From Symbiodinium natans (taxonomy: Eukaryota > Sar > Dinophyceae > Suessiales > Symbiodiniaceae): a stretch of DNA of 64,000 nucleotides. Positions within the stretch are counted from its first letter, which is position 1. Every line of letters begins with the position of its first letter. The notes under the pieces were generated by a model. The model was not told the origin of the DNA and ran no database searches. It was given only the letters and a program-made list of their open reading frames with translations. Positions 38,370 to 47,164 of the stretch are shown here, in pieces. The stretch spans positions 459,491 to 523,490 of the forward strand of contig CAJNDS010002276.1 of assembly GCA_905221605.1 (NCBI GenBank). Reading direction: 5' to 3'. Made by a program: the position numbers and the translations under genes.

Positions 38370-38900
38370 TGATATATGTGACCCTCCTAGTTTCCCAGTT
38401 GACACGTGATGTGCACTTGAGTTGTCTGCTATGAGTGTGAAGCATAGGCACGAGGACATGTCAGGCAGTGCAGATTTCTTTTGGCTTGGTGAGACCTTGT
38501 TTTGAGTGGGAAGAAGCGTTTTCTGTTCGTTTTCTCGAAACTCGTTTGTCGGAACTCGTTTCCTGTTTGTGACCTGGTATTTGGTGACCAGAAGTGACTC
38601 AAGCCAGTTTAGGTCTGCGCAGAGCTCAGCAGAGCACCTAAGAGGTGCTAGGAACCTACCCACAGTGTTTAGGAGTAGAAGTTCCATGGCTGAGTGTTTT
38701 CACCTGAAGTACCTTTGTTTTCCCATGTCTGGCAGACAGTGTTTGAAGCTGGAGAGCCGTGCTCGCATTGGCTCAAGACGAGCGGAGCTCGAGAAGCTGT
38801 GAACAGCGCAGTGAAAAGAGTCCGCACTTCGTGCTGTGAGGGTTGAGTGTAGTTGACCTGAGGTCCCTTAGGCCCCGTAGCTGTGCCACGAGTTTCAACG
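38370..38900 (+). repeat. Copia-A 3' LTR (start displaced by the 2.5-kb units)
   Basis: 38468-38900 matches the 5' LTR. 38370-38467 is LTR sequence not preserved in the truncated 5' copy, beginning TGATATATGTGAC as at 33355 next to the purine tract. It contains TTGGCTCAAG at ~38768-38777. Confidence 0.75.
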
Positions 38901-39145
38901 CTCGGAGCACCCACCACTCCCTCGGAAAGAGGCAGTCCGCGATCTCCATGAGCGCCGGCAGGGGGAACTCCATGGCTGCCAGGTGGAGCTTGAAAACAGG
39001 CTGCGGCGGCCGGCGGTGCTGCGCCACTTGACACCCGTCTCCCAGGCTCGTGCAGCAGTTTTTTTCTGCCAAATCACGCCGGCTTGTAGAAGAGGTACAC
39101 GACCTCGAAGCCGTCCCGAGGCGGCGCCTCCAGGGACTCCAGCAG
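38901..39145 (-). pseudogene. Minus-strand protein-coding remnant next to copia-A
   Basis: Reading the minus strand, LLESLEAPPRDGFEVVYLFY followed by KPA and a stop (about 39145-39075), and in another frame VFKLHLAAMEFPLPALMEIA continuing to LFPREWWVLRA (about 39010-38901), look like genuine protein. The second piece runs right up to the copia-A LTR end, as if copia-A had inserted into it. Family unknown. Confidence 0.4.
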
Positions 39146-39640
39146 CCGGTGTCGTTGTCTCACCTGATAGTGTCGCCACCCAATTGTCCCACCCGATTGT
39201 CCCACCCATTGTCCCACCCAGTGTCCCACCCGTCGACTGAGCGTCGGTAAAAAAAATGTCGACGGACCCTCGGCGTAGCCGGTGTCGTTGTCCCACCCGA
39301 TAGTGTTGCCACCCAATTGTCCCAACCCGATTGTCCCACCCATTGTCCCACCCAGTGTCCCACCCGTCGACTGAGCGTCGGTCAAAAAAATGTCGACGGA
39401 CCTCGGCGTAGCCGGTGTCGTTGTCCCACCCGATAGTGTCACCGCCTAATTGTCCCACCCGATTGTCCCACCCATTGTCCACCCAGTGTCCCACCCGTCG
39501 ACTGAGCGTCGGTAAAAAAAAAGTCGACGGACCTCGGCGTAGCCGGTGTGGTTGTCCCACCCGATTGTGTCGCCACCCAATTGTTCCACCCGATTGTCCC
39601 ACCCATTATCCCACCCAGTGTCCCACACGTCGACACGCGC
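39146..39640 (+). repeat. ~132-bp minisatellite, four units
   Basis: Units start at ccggtgtcgttgtc (39146, 39279, 39412 and, as ccggtgtggttgtc, 39543). Each contains several ttgtcccaccc sub-repeats and a gtcgactgagcgtcgg...gtcgac segment around an A-run. Long frames across it are repeat artefacts. Confidence 0.92.
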
Positions 39641-39753
39641 GTTCGCCCTGGTAGCAATAAAAGTCAAAGCTGAGTATAGAATTAAGCTGAAAGCAAAGCT
39701 GAAGCTATATACCATGCGTGAAAAATGAAGCTAAAGCGTGACAAGCGAAGCTC

Positions 39754-39806
39754 TGAAAAGAAAGCTGCAATGCTAAGCTCTGAATGCTTGTGTGTGGCTT
39801 GAACCA
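39754..39806 (-). repeat. 53-bp dispersed repeat (inverted copy of 63520-63572)
   Basis: The minus strand reads tggttcaagccacacacaag onward, identical over 53 bases to 63520-63572 on the plus strand. It begins exactly where the minus-strand coding character of 39807-40304 ends, so it may mark an intron edge. Confidence 0.8.
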
Positions 39807-40304
39807 CTCCAGCTGGAGCCGCGCGCCGTGGTTCCCCATCTCCACTAGGCGGCAGGTCACACCGTGGAAGTCGAAGGGCTGTCGGCCTGGTAGTCGCACA
39901 ACCACCGCTCCGCTCCAGCGCGGACGACGACGCCGTCCTGGTGGGAGTCGCCCTCCTGGAGCGCGATGTTGAAGGGCTCCATGGCTTTGCGGCGCTTCTC
40001 GGCCTGCTTCTCCTCCTCGCGCTCCGCCTTGCGCTTCTGGTTTATGCGCTGCTTGAGGAGGACCAGACTGGCCTCGAGCTCCTTGGAGTTGCCCTCCTGG
40101 TCGGCGGGTCCCAGGATGCGGTCCAGGCGGGCAGAGCTCGACGCCGAGGCCTGGTTCAATGCGTCCAGCTTCGCGTTGACCTGCCGGAACTCCTTCGCCT
40201 CCAGCTCGATGTGGCGGTCCACCTCGCGCGTGGTGTGCTTCGCGGTCGGCCTCCGCGGTGATGTGTCGGCGCTCCAGGATGTCCCGCGACCGCTTCTGCT
40301 TCAA
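39807..40304 (-). pseudogene. Minus-strand coiled-coil protein remnant
   Basis: Three overlapping minus-strand frames together give one plausible protein: KQKRSRDILERRHITAEA (from 40304), then REVDRHIELEAKEFRQVNAK...LVLLKQRINQKRKAEREEEK (40222-39890), then DFHGVTCRLVEMGNHGARLQ (to 39807). Two frameshifts are needed (near 40228 and 39890). The middle part is strongly helical and charged, as in a coiled coil. No family could be named. Confidence 0.5.
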
Positions 40305-40534
40305 GGCTGCAATCTTTTATATGATCTCTCATGTGTACCTAGCTTAGTGGGGCGGGGTAGCTTGCAGTTCCTCACGCGCGTGAGAAGACCTGCCCACAGG
40401 GGCGCACATGGACCGCGTTGGCCTGTAAGCCATCAGGTGCACCGCAAGGTTCCAACTCAAACCTTGGCATTTGGAATTGCACAGCATTCCTCTGGCTTGC
40501 GTTTTGGGTGCAGCTACCAAGTGAAGCCCGGCAT

Positions 40535-41180
40535 GGCAGCTTGCAGTACTTGCTTTTCGGAAACGATTTCGACAAGTGCTTCGAGACTGTAGCATTGCAT
40601 GCAGTCCCTCTGTTTTGGAAACAATTTCAACCAGTGCTTGGATAATGTGGTTTTGCAGTCTTTGAGCTTTGGAGACGCTTTCAAACAGAGCCTGGTGAAT
40701 GTGGCCTTTTCCTGGCAGCTTGCAGTTCTTGCGTTTCAGGGTCGCTTTCAACCAGGTTTTGGAGTATGTGGCCTTGCCTGGCAACTCGCAGTACTTGCTA
40801 TTTCAACCAGAATTTGGCGCAAGTGACCTTGCCAGGCAGCTTGCAGTCCCTGAGCTTTGGAAATTGGTTCAAAATAGGGCTTAGCTAATGTGGCCCTGCC
40901 GGGCAGCTTGCAGTCCTTGAGCTACGGGCGTCAGTTCAGTAGGAACTTAAGAATGTGGCTCTGCCTGGCAGCTTGCATTCAGAGCTTTGGCGCCCATCTC
41001 AGCCAATGCCTGGGGAAAGTGGCCTTACTTGGCAGCTTGCAGTCCTTCAGCTTCGGACATTGGTTCAAACAGTTTGGATAGTGTGGCCCTGCCTGGCAGC
41101 TTGCAATCTTTGAGCTTGTTTCAACCAGAGCTTGGAGAGTGTGGCCTTGTCTGGCAGCTTGCTTTTTGTAGCCTTGTCCT
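40535..41180 (+). repeat. FNIP/LRR-like coding-repeat array, block 1
   Basis: Units of ~69-72 bases with the pattern gcagct-tgcagt(c/a)ctt-gagctt-gg...ttcaaccag...gagaatgtggcc-tgcctg. Where a frame holds, it encodes LSFGxxFNQSLENVALPGSLQ-type repeats, close to Dictyostelium FNIP and bacterial BspA-like leucine-rich repeats. Stops and indels break every frame, so this is decayed. 40310-40534 upstream shows no feature. Confidence 0.7.
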
Positions 41181-41640
41181 GCCTCACGACACGTCAACGT
41201 TTTGCTCGAGCACCTTTGGCCAGGTTTGAATATGGTCGGGCCAGATAATCACATTCACGTGGTGCAGTTAGCACTTGCCTTTGACTATGCGCTCTTTTTC
41301 TGGGTGAGCCTATTTGTGCAGCGCGGGCAGATGGTCGGCTCACCTGTTTTTGGAGACAACCAATATGGGTAGTGATTCTGGGCAGCGTGGTGTGCCGGCA
41401 GATTCGCAACCTGTTTTTGGGGGCGCTTCTCACAGGCGCATGGCTCGTGTACATCTGCCGCACTTGGCTTGTTTCTTATGAAATGCAACCCTGACTCTGG
41501 CGTTTGGAAGCTTCTTTGTTGGTATTTCAGCATTGCGGAGCCACCTGTGTTGGCATCGAGTTTTCCCTTCGACGTTTGACGAGCCAAATAGCGCTTTCTG
41601 GGACTGGATTTCGCCTGCAATGGGGGCGCCTGGGCTGCTG
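41181..41640. other. Non-repeat island in the FNIP-like array, unassigned
   Basis: About 450 bases without the array motif. A minus-strand frame with CACEKRP and TICPRCTNR Cys pairs exists, but nothing else supports a gene. Confidence 0.4.
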
Positions 41641-41874
41641 ACTGTATTCGCAGGTAGGGCGAGATTTTCTACCGGAACCTGGAGAATGTGGCCTTGCTTG
41701 GCAATTTGCGGTCCTTGACTTTTGGGCTTGCTTTCAACCAGAGCTTCAAGAATGTGACCTTACCTGACAGTTTACAGCCTCTGAGCTTCGGTGCTTTATT
41801 AGACCATAGCTTGTCGAATATGGCCTTGCTTGGCAGTCTGCAGTCTTTGACCTTCGGAGTTTCTATCAAGGAGA
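41641..41874 (+). repeat. FNIP/LRR-like array, block 2
   Basis: Three to four units continue up to ctatcaaggaga, where the tyrosine-recombinase element begins. The array resumes at 53025, immediately after that element. Confidence 0.7.
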
Positions 41875-42132
41875 AGTATCGTTCTTCGAATGCCTGGAGA
41901 AGATAGAGCTTTATTGTTCAAAGGAAACAACATCAAAATGTTGTGGTGAACAAAACATTTGATTGTTGTTTCAGTGCTTGCCTTTTTTCACAACTTATTT
42001 CTAATGCTTGATCAGTTTTATGCTTGTTCATGCAGGATTTGTATTTACTTATACACCCGTCGCAGCGGGACCTCTCAAAGGGCAGGATGCCCGGAAAGTG
42101 CTCTTAGAAGCTGATAGATTGTTTTCGAAAAA
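41875..42132 (+). repeat. Split direct repeat A1
   Basis: 258 bases, from agtatcgttcttcg to gttttcgaaaaa, the left terminus of the element. It contains a tcatgcag acceptor-like site and cccgtcgcagcggg, a short hairpin. Confidence 0.92.
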
Positions 42133-42149
42133 GGGGGTTAGCTTGAGCC

Positions 42150-42416
42150 ATGGCAGATGGTACAGCTTCGGAGCCCCAGACACCGTCCTCTAGTGGGACT
42201 GGCACAGTCAGTTTGGTGCATCGGCATGTGGTTGATGTGCATGCTATGTGTGAAAGGCATCAAGATGAACTTGGCGAACTCAGTCGAGCCCTTGAAGACA
42301 TATCCAGTCGCTTGCGTGTGTTAGAAGCACGTGTTCAACAAAGTGATGCACGCTTATCTTGGCTGGAGTCGTTCGTGAGACGTTTTCGATCAGCTTTCCA
42401 TGCTCTTTTTCCATGA
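42150..42416 (+). CDS. Small coiled-coil ORF (88 aa) of the tyrosine-recombinase element
   Basis: ATG 18 bases after A1. The protein is mostly one heptad-like helix (ELGELSRALEDISSRLRVLE continuing to RLSWLESFVRRF). It may be an accessory or gag-related protein. Not recognised as a family. Confidence 0.5.
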   Translation: MADGTASEPQTPSSSGTGTVSLVHRHVVDVHAMCERHQDELGELSRALEDISSRLRVLEARVQQSDARLSWLESFVRRFRSAFHALFP

Positions 42417-42538
42417 GCTGGAGACAGTATGAGCCGGGCCCTGAGTGCTGCTCATTTCTTTCCACAGTTTTTATGTGGAGCAGGGACACGTGTTTTACAC
42501 CTCGTGCTTTTCTTTGAGGCTCGAAGTGCTTCAGGGGG

Positions 42539-43066
42539 TTGGTACTTATGACTGCCCTCAGGGATTCGTTAGCCCGTCATATTGATGAGAATCATCCCAT
42601 GGAAGACTCCACTGTGGAAACTCATGCAGATCGTCCTTTCAGCTTCTGTGAATATGATAGAGTTGCTTTGTGGGAGATTGATACGAAAATTATGGAACAT
42701 CATTCTCGTCTTCGCCGATGTTTACAACACATTACATCTTTGGAAGGTGACATTCGCAAGGCTCGCGAGTCGTTTTTGACGTTTCAGAGTCAGCAACAGA
42801 CATCAACGTCAGCTCTTGGCTGTGATGTCGAACAGCTCTTTCAGGCGATCCACGCTTTGCGACACATGGTTGAGCTGCAGTTTGATTTACTTAGGCACCT
42901 TCAGGAGTCATTCCGACTTCATGCAGACATGATGGTGTGGTCCCTGACGATCGCGGGGATCAGGATGTACAACCGGGAGCCCGTGCCTCCACCTCAGTTC
43001 CCATCGTTAGCGATTCGCATGAGGCATTTTAGGCCTGACCGGAGGCCTGGCCCATACTCACCATGA
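42539..43066 (+). CDS. Coiled-coil ORF (175 aa) of the tyrosine-recombinase element
   Basis: Helical throughout residues ~45-135 (MEHHSRLRRCLQHITSLEGD and HMVELQFDLLRHLQESFRLH) with a Pro/Arg-rich C-terminus (RPDRRPGPYSP). ATG 42545, two codons after 42539, is an equally likely start. Position after the 88-aa ORF suggests an array of small accessory frames. Function unknown. Confidence 0.5.
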   Translation: MVLMTALRDSLARHIDENHPMEDSTVETHADRPFSFCEYDRVALWEIDTKIMEHHSRLRRCLQHITSLEGDIRKARESFLTFQSQQQTSTSALGCDVEQLFQAIHALRHMVELQFDLLRHLQESFRLHADMMVWSLTIAGIRMYNREPVPPPQFPSLAIRMRHFRPDRRPGPYSP

Positions 43067-43785
43067 CTGGTGAATTCGAGACAGATGTGACTGTCAATAG
43101 ACGAAACCTTGTCAGACAGGACAAGAGAAAACAGCGCATCGTTTTGACTTTGGCTGAATGCTGGCAAACCTTATATGTTCGAGCACTGTAGAGATCTTTT
43201 TACTCATGTTGTTCTGGTTAACATCAGGATACCTGTAATACCGTGGGATCGTGGCGTCTGCGATGTTGGCGGCCCTGAGCTCAGTGTGCTTGATGCATTC
43301 GGTTGCAGGTCTCGCCTCGGGCCTAGTTGCCTGTTGTCGAGGCTTCTTGTTGGGTACTTTGTTTTGGTTAGAGGAGAAGTGCGTTTGTTTGGTAACCTCA
43401 CGACAAATGACAGACGTCTGTGCATCGAGATGTAGTACAGTGTTGGAGAATCGTTTTGGGACTTGTTTTTCTGTGCAAGCTTGATCACACGACCTAGGTC
43501 GTGTTTTCGACCTGAGCCGAAAGCTCGAGCCAGAAGTGCTCTTACGAGAAGTATAGAGCCCAAGAGGGCTGGCCAAGAAGGGCCGCGCAGCCACGTGACG
43601 TGTATCAACATGGAAAGGAAGGATCAGCACCGCAGAGTATCGGTGGTAGGCACAGATGTGGTCATTGCAGCAAGTGTTCGTGCATTATTTGTTTTTCTTT
43701 GGCCCAAAATCTTAGTTCGTGGCGACACTCGCCGGGGCATTTTTGTGCAGGAGCACGGAACTTGTGACACGAAGGCAGGTGCCTG
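43067..43785 (+). other. Untranslated stretch in the tyrosine-recombinase element
   Basis: About 700 bases with no supported frame. Contains the palindrome gacctaggtc (43491-43500) and, just before the next ORF, a catttttgtgcag acceptor-like site (~43738-43750). Confidence 0.6.
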
Positions 43786-45078
43786 GTGGGTCAGATGTAC
43801 CCATGGCCTTTGATGCCACCTTTTGGGACGGATTCCCGGGGCAGACGCCGTAGGCGCCGTAGCAGCTCAGACTCGCGCTCAAGAGAGCGAACGAGAGATC
43901 GTTCAAGGGGTCGGCGTGGGTCCAGGAGGAGCACCCCACCCCGCCGCGAAACGGCGCCACCTCCCATGCCACCACCACCCGCTTTGCCTATGGCAAGCCC
44001 AGGGCATGTATGGCAACAGGTGCCGGTGATGCAGCAACCGGCCTTGATCGGGCCAGGGGCCAATGTGCAAGAGACACCCTCCAGTTGGAGAGACAGTTGG
44101 AAGTCTCAGCCTCAATGGAAGAAACCCCACCGGCCGTGGAACAAGTGGCAGAGTGAGAATTGGAAGAAAAGCAAGCATCAGGAACGGCCCGCCGAAAGTT
44201 ATGATGTTAAGGAGGCCACACCTGAAGAGATCAAGGCGGCCGAAGCCCGAAAGGCAGCTGCCGATAAGGCAAAACAAGAGGAGCTTTCCCTGGAGGATGA
44301 AGAAGCTGATGATGGGGAGTACCTCAAAGCCTTATGGGAGTCAGCCAACACGGCAGCTTGGGCTGCCACGGATCGACCCCTCAGCGCACGGGAGTTGGTC
44401 GAGAAGGGACAGCTTGAGCCCTGGTGGAAGTACCCGTGGAGCAAGATCGCGGCCCAATTTGCCGAGGCCTCGGAGTACAAGCCCCATATGTCCCACCTTT
44501 CGGTGCCTGATGCAGTTGCTGGCAGAATGGCCACGATTATGGGGGCCTTCCGGCACTACGGACGTCCCTTGGAGGGCGATGGTGATCTTGCCCAAAAGGT
44601 TGGGCCGGAGATGTTCACTTTCGATGTCCCGGGCCAGAACGTTTTGTTCGTGGGATGCAACATCAAGGGGCCGAGTTTTGTCCATGACCCCAACTATGCC
44701 AGCCAGGCCACGATGTGTCATGGCACAAGTTTTGCCTCGGTGATTGGCGTGGCCCAATGTGGAGAAATCACTGTGGGGGACAATCGTGAAGACGGCTTCC
44801 CGGCTTATGGATTTTCGGCTCGGGGTGCCCTCGTGGGTTTCTCGAAAGAGTCCATGGTGGCTGCTGTGAAGAAGACAGCGAGCCGGGCTAAGTCCCTCGG
44901 AGGGGCTATGTTGGTGGTGGAAGCCGAGCTCCCGGGGCCCACTCCTCAGGTGGAAGGTGGGCACGATTACCTCCACTCTGCATGCAGAGACGCGGGCTCG
45001 GTACGCTCGGGTGAGCATTTTCTGCTCTCGCCCAAGCATGTGGTGCTTCGCGGCATAGCAGTGGGGTGGCCTCGCTGA
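43786..45078 (+). CDS. 430-aa SR-rich ORF with a C-terminal HGTS-type domain
   Basis: Residues ~15-60 are Arg/Ser dipeptides, then Pro- and Trp-rich stretches, then a charged helix (TPEEIKAAEARKAAADKAKQ). From ~residue 215 to the end the protein looks globular. CHGTSFASVIGVAQCGEI, a GFPAYGFSARGALVGFSKES stretch and a Val-rich strand pattern recall the His-Gly-Thr entry motif of KptA/Tpt1 or PARP-type ADP-ribosyl enzymes, but the other catalytic positions cannot be confirmed by eye. ATG 43795 is an alternative start. It sits upstream of the recombinase. Assigning ADP-ribosylation would be inference. Confidence 0.6.
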   Translation: MGQMYPWPLMPPFGTDSRGRRRRRRSSSDSRSRERTRDRSRGRRGSRRSTPPRRETAPPPMPPPPALPMASPGHVWQQVPVMQQPALIGPGANVQETPSSWRDSWKSQPQWKKPHRPWNKWQSENWKKSKHQERPAESYDVKEATPEEIKAAEARKAAADKAKQEELSLEDEEADDGEYLKALWESANTAAWAATDRPLSARELVEKGQLEPWWKYPWSKIAAQFAEASEYKPHMSHLSVPDAVAGRMATIMGAFRHYGRPLEGDGDLAQKVGPEMFTFDVPGQNVLFVGCNIKGPSFVHDPNYASQATMCHGTSFASVIGVAQCGEITVGDNREDGFPAYGFSARGALVGFSKESMVAAVKKTASRAKSLGGAMLVVEAELPGPTPQVEGGHDYLHSACRDAGSVRSGEHFLLSPKHVVLRGIAVGWPR

Positions 45079-45297
45079 CAGGGTGAGCCGGACCCTTAGT
45101 ATGAACAGCACAGGATGCAGCGATCAGGCAGATCGGAAACAATTCAATTTGCACATGTGAGTGTTTGCACACGTGACTGTTGTGTCGCTGCATGTGCATC
45201 CAATGCCCCACCAGGGAGAACTCACTTTGTTGTTTTGTGATGGATCGGCTCAGTATTCATGTAGCATCTGGGGATTGACTGATGGGTATTCCTCGTC

Positions 45298-47019
45298 ATG
45301 TCCGGTCGAGACCCCAGCTCCAGCGAGGCTGAATTGTTCTTTCGTAACCAGATCCATGCACGATCAGCTTTGCCCAGCCAGCCTTGGGAACAGCCTAGCA
45401 TGTTATGCATTTTTGACCCGATGAAGGCGATGTTCCCTCAAGGGTTGGGCGTGCCTTACCAGGGCAGGAGAACACAACCGATGACCGCCTTAACAGCTGG
45501 CACGCAGTCTTCGACAAGTATAGTAGATACAGCAACGTCGCATTGCCAGGCCTGGACTCGTGCAGTTAAGGCCCGTCGGGGAGCGAGCTCGCGAGACCGT
45601 CAGCACGAAGCTTATCAGAAGGTTTTGCTCTTGCTCCAATCCTTTGCTAGTTTCTTTGACTTGTGCACTCTCATGGAGGATGATACAGAGACTGGTCAGG
45701 ACTCATTGCAGGCGATTCTGGCTGGCAAATCCCCAGCCACAGTTTTGAAACATGTGGGGCCAATTCGTACTTTTTGTGAATGGCTGGTGAAGTCAGGGAA
45801 CCTTCCTCCTTTTCCTGAAAAGGTCGTTTGGTCTTTTGTCAACTGCGTCTTGAAGCTGCCCCGAACGGCTGCCACCACTTTGGATACATGTCTAAAGGCC
45901 ATCAAATGGAGTTATCATGCCCTGGGATTACGGGTACGACTTGAAGTTTTTCAAAGCGCACGTGTCAACGGACTGGCGGCTAAAGCTCTGGCCAACAAGA
46001 GTCCTTGGGACCCGGCTCCCCCTCTGCAAGTACACGAGGTGTTACAGCTGCATGCAATCGCTCAGGACGAGGGCATCTCCCTTATTGATAGATGTGGTGC
46101 AGTTCATTTTCTGGCCATGCTTTATGGCAGAGCTAGAGCTTCTGATATTCGCTGTATTCAACCTTTGATTATTGACAAGAGTGGCGCGGACTGGAGTCAC
46201 GGTTTCATTGAACTAGGTACCCTCTACCATAAAACTTCACGGCTTGATGCCCAGCAACGCCGAATCCTTCCTTTGGTGATTCCGGGAATTGGTATTGCTA
46301 AAGTCCCGTTGGGACAACTACTGCTGGAGTTGAGAGATGAAGCTGGGTTGCCGAATGATGGGATTGATGTCCCTTTCCTGCCGGCCCCTCGGCCTGATGG
46401 TAGTTGGTCTTCGGACCCCCTGTCATCTAGTGAAGTGACTCGCTGGCTGCGTTTTCTACTCCCTCGTCCTGATTCAGAAAAGCCATTGTCTAGTCATTCT
46501 CTCAAGGCGACCACCCTCGTATGGTGCTCCAAATTCGGCATGCTGAGGGAGACTAAGCGCGTTCTTGGTCATCACGCTGACGCTGCCACAGGATCAGATG
46601 CGGTGTACGGTCGGGAGCTGCAGAGTGCTGCGTTGCGCGAGTACATCATTATCCTGGAAGCGGTTGCGTCAGGAAAATTTTTTCCTGACCAAACTAGGAG
46701 CGGCCATTTTGCTCAAGGCTGGAACCGTCAAAAGATCATGGAGTCTGCGGCGGTTGCACCTGGAGATGATGAAACCAGTCAGGGGGACACGCCCGACGAT
46801 CAGGACGCTGCTTTGGCTGTAGTTTCGGATGCTTCCGATTCGGAGGAGGATAATTCGGAGAGCCCCTCGTACTGGGCTCACCCTACAAGTCAGGTCTTGC
46901 ACAGAACCACACTTGGGTCTGCTTTGTTTTTGTGCGGTAGAGCTTTTGGAGATCACTACCGCCGAGTCCCTATGGTCAGGGCACATGCTTACCCACAGTG
47001 TTCTAAATGTTTCTCTTAG
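45298..47019 (+). CDS. Tyrosine recombinase of the retrotransposon
   Basis: 573 residues. An N-terminal SAM-like DNA-binding part (~125-240, with ATVLKHVGPIRTFCEWLVKS) precedes the catalytic domain. Box I is LYGRARASDIR, with the catalytic Arg most likely at 280. Box II reads HSLKATTLVW (His 400, Lys 403 in place of the usual Arg), then LGHHADA (His 425/426) and the nucleophile Tyr in DAVYGRE (Tyr 437). An acidic Ser/Asp/Glu tail (~500-525) follows. Such enzymes insert DIRS/Ngaro-type DNA circles without making target duplications, matching the clean junctions here. The Lys for Arg exchange in box II is notable. Confidence 0.85.
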   Translation: MSGRDPSSSEAELFFRNQIHARSALPSQPWEQPSMLCIFDPMKAMFPQGLGVPYQGRRTQPMTALTAGTQSSTSIVDTATSHCQAWTRAVKARRGASSRDRQHEAYQKVLLLLQSFASFFDLCTLMEDDTETGQDSLQAILAGKSPATVLKHVGPIRTFCEWLVKSGNLPPFPEKVVWSFVNCVLKLPRTAATTLDTCLKAIKWSYHALGLRVRLEVFQSARVNGLAAKALANKSPWDPAPPLQVHEVLQLHAIAQDEGISLIDRCGAVHFLAMLYGRARASDIRCIQPLIIDKSGADWSHGFIELGTLYHKTSRLDAQQRRILPLVIPGIGIAKVPLGQLLLELRDEAGLPNDGIDVPFLPAPRPDGSWSSDPLSSSEVTRWLRFLLPRPDSEKPLSSHSLKATTLVWCSKFGMLRETKRVLGHHADAATGSDAVYGRELQSAALREYIIILEAVASGKFFPDQTRSGHFAQGWNRQKIMESAAVAPGDDETSQGDTPDDQDAALAVVSDASDSEEDNSESPSYWAHPTSQVLHRTTLGSALFLCGRAFGDHYRRVPMVRAHAYPQCSKCFS

Positions 47020-47164
47020 AGCCAATTTCCCCTAATGGAGAAGTGGTGAGTACGAGCGTAGTTGGAAAACAGCAGGGTGAGTTTGCCGTCATGCTAGCTC
47101 GCAGACTCGGGTGTGATGTCTCTGTTTGTGAGTGTTTGTTTGGCTCGTACAGCTTGTAGCGGCC

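Larger units (their letters stand above)
5533..38897 (+). mobile_element. Copia-A: Ty1/copia retrotransposon, decayed, with nested insertions
   Basis: The element is bounded by a 5'-truncated LTR (5533-5967) and a matching LTR copy (38468-38900). Between them, in order, lie a primer-binding site, gag and protease (5993-8851), an inverted integrase fragment (minus strand, 10355-11030), the integrase-RT linker (11034-11326), RT/RNase H (19716-21578), the RNase H end and an extra domain (32235-33141), and a purine tract (33345-33351). Copia-B, a large LINE and two 2.5-kb units were inserted later and break it apart. Deleting copia-B or the LINE together with one target-duplication copy restores continuous frames, which is the main evidence that these pieces are one element. 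Confidence 0.8.

Noticed and set aside
39074-39602. Minus-strand frames with GGTIGWDNWVATLSGG-type repeats
   Set aside because: They come from the 132-bp minisatellite and appear in several frames at once.
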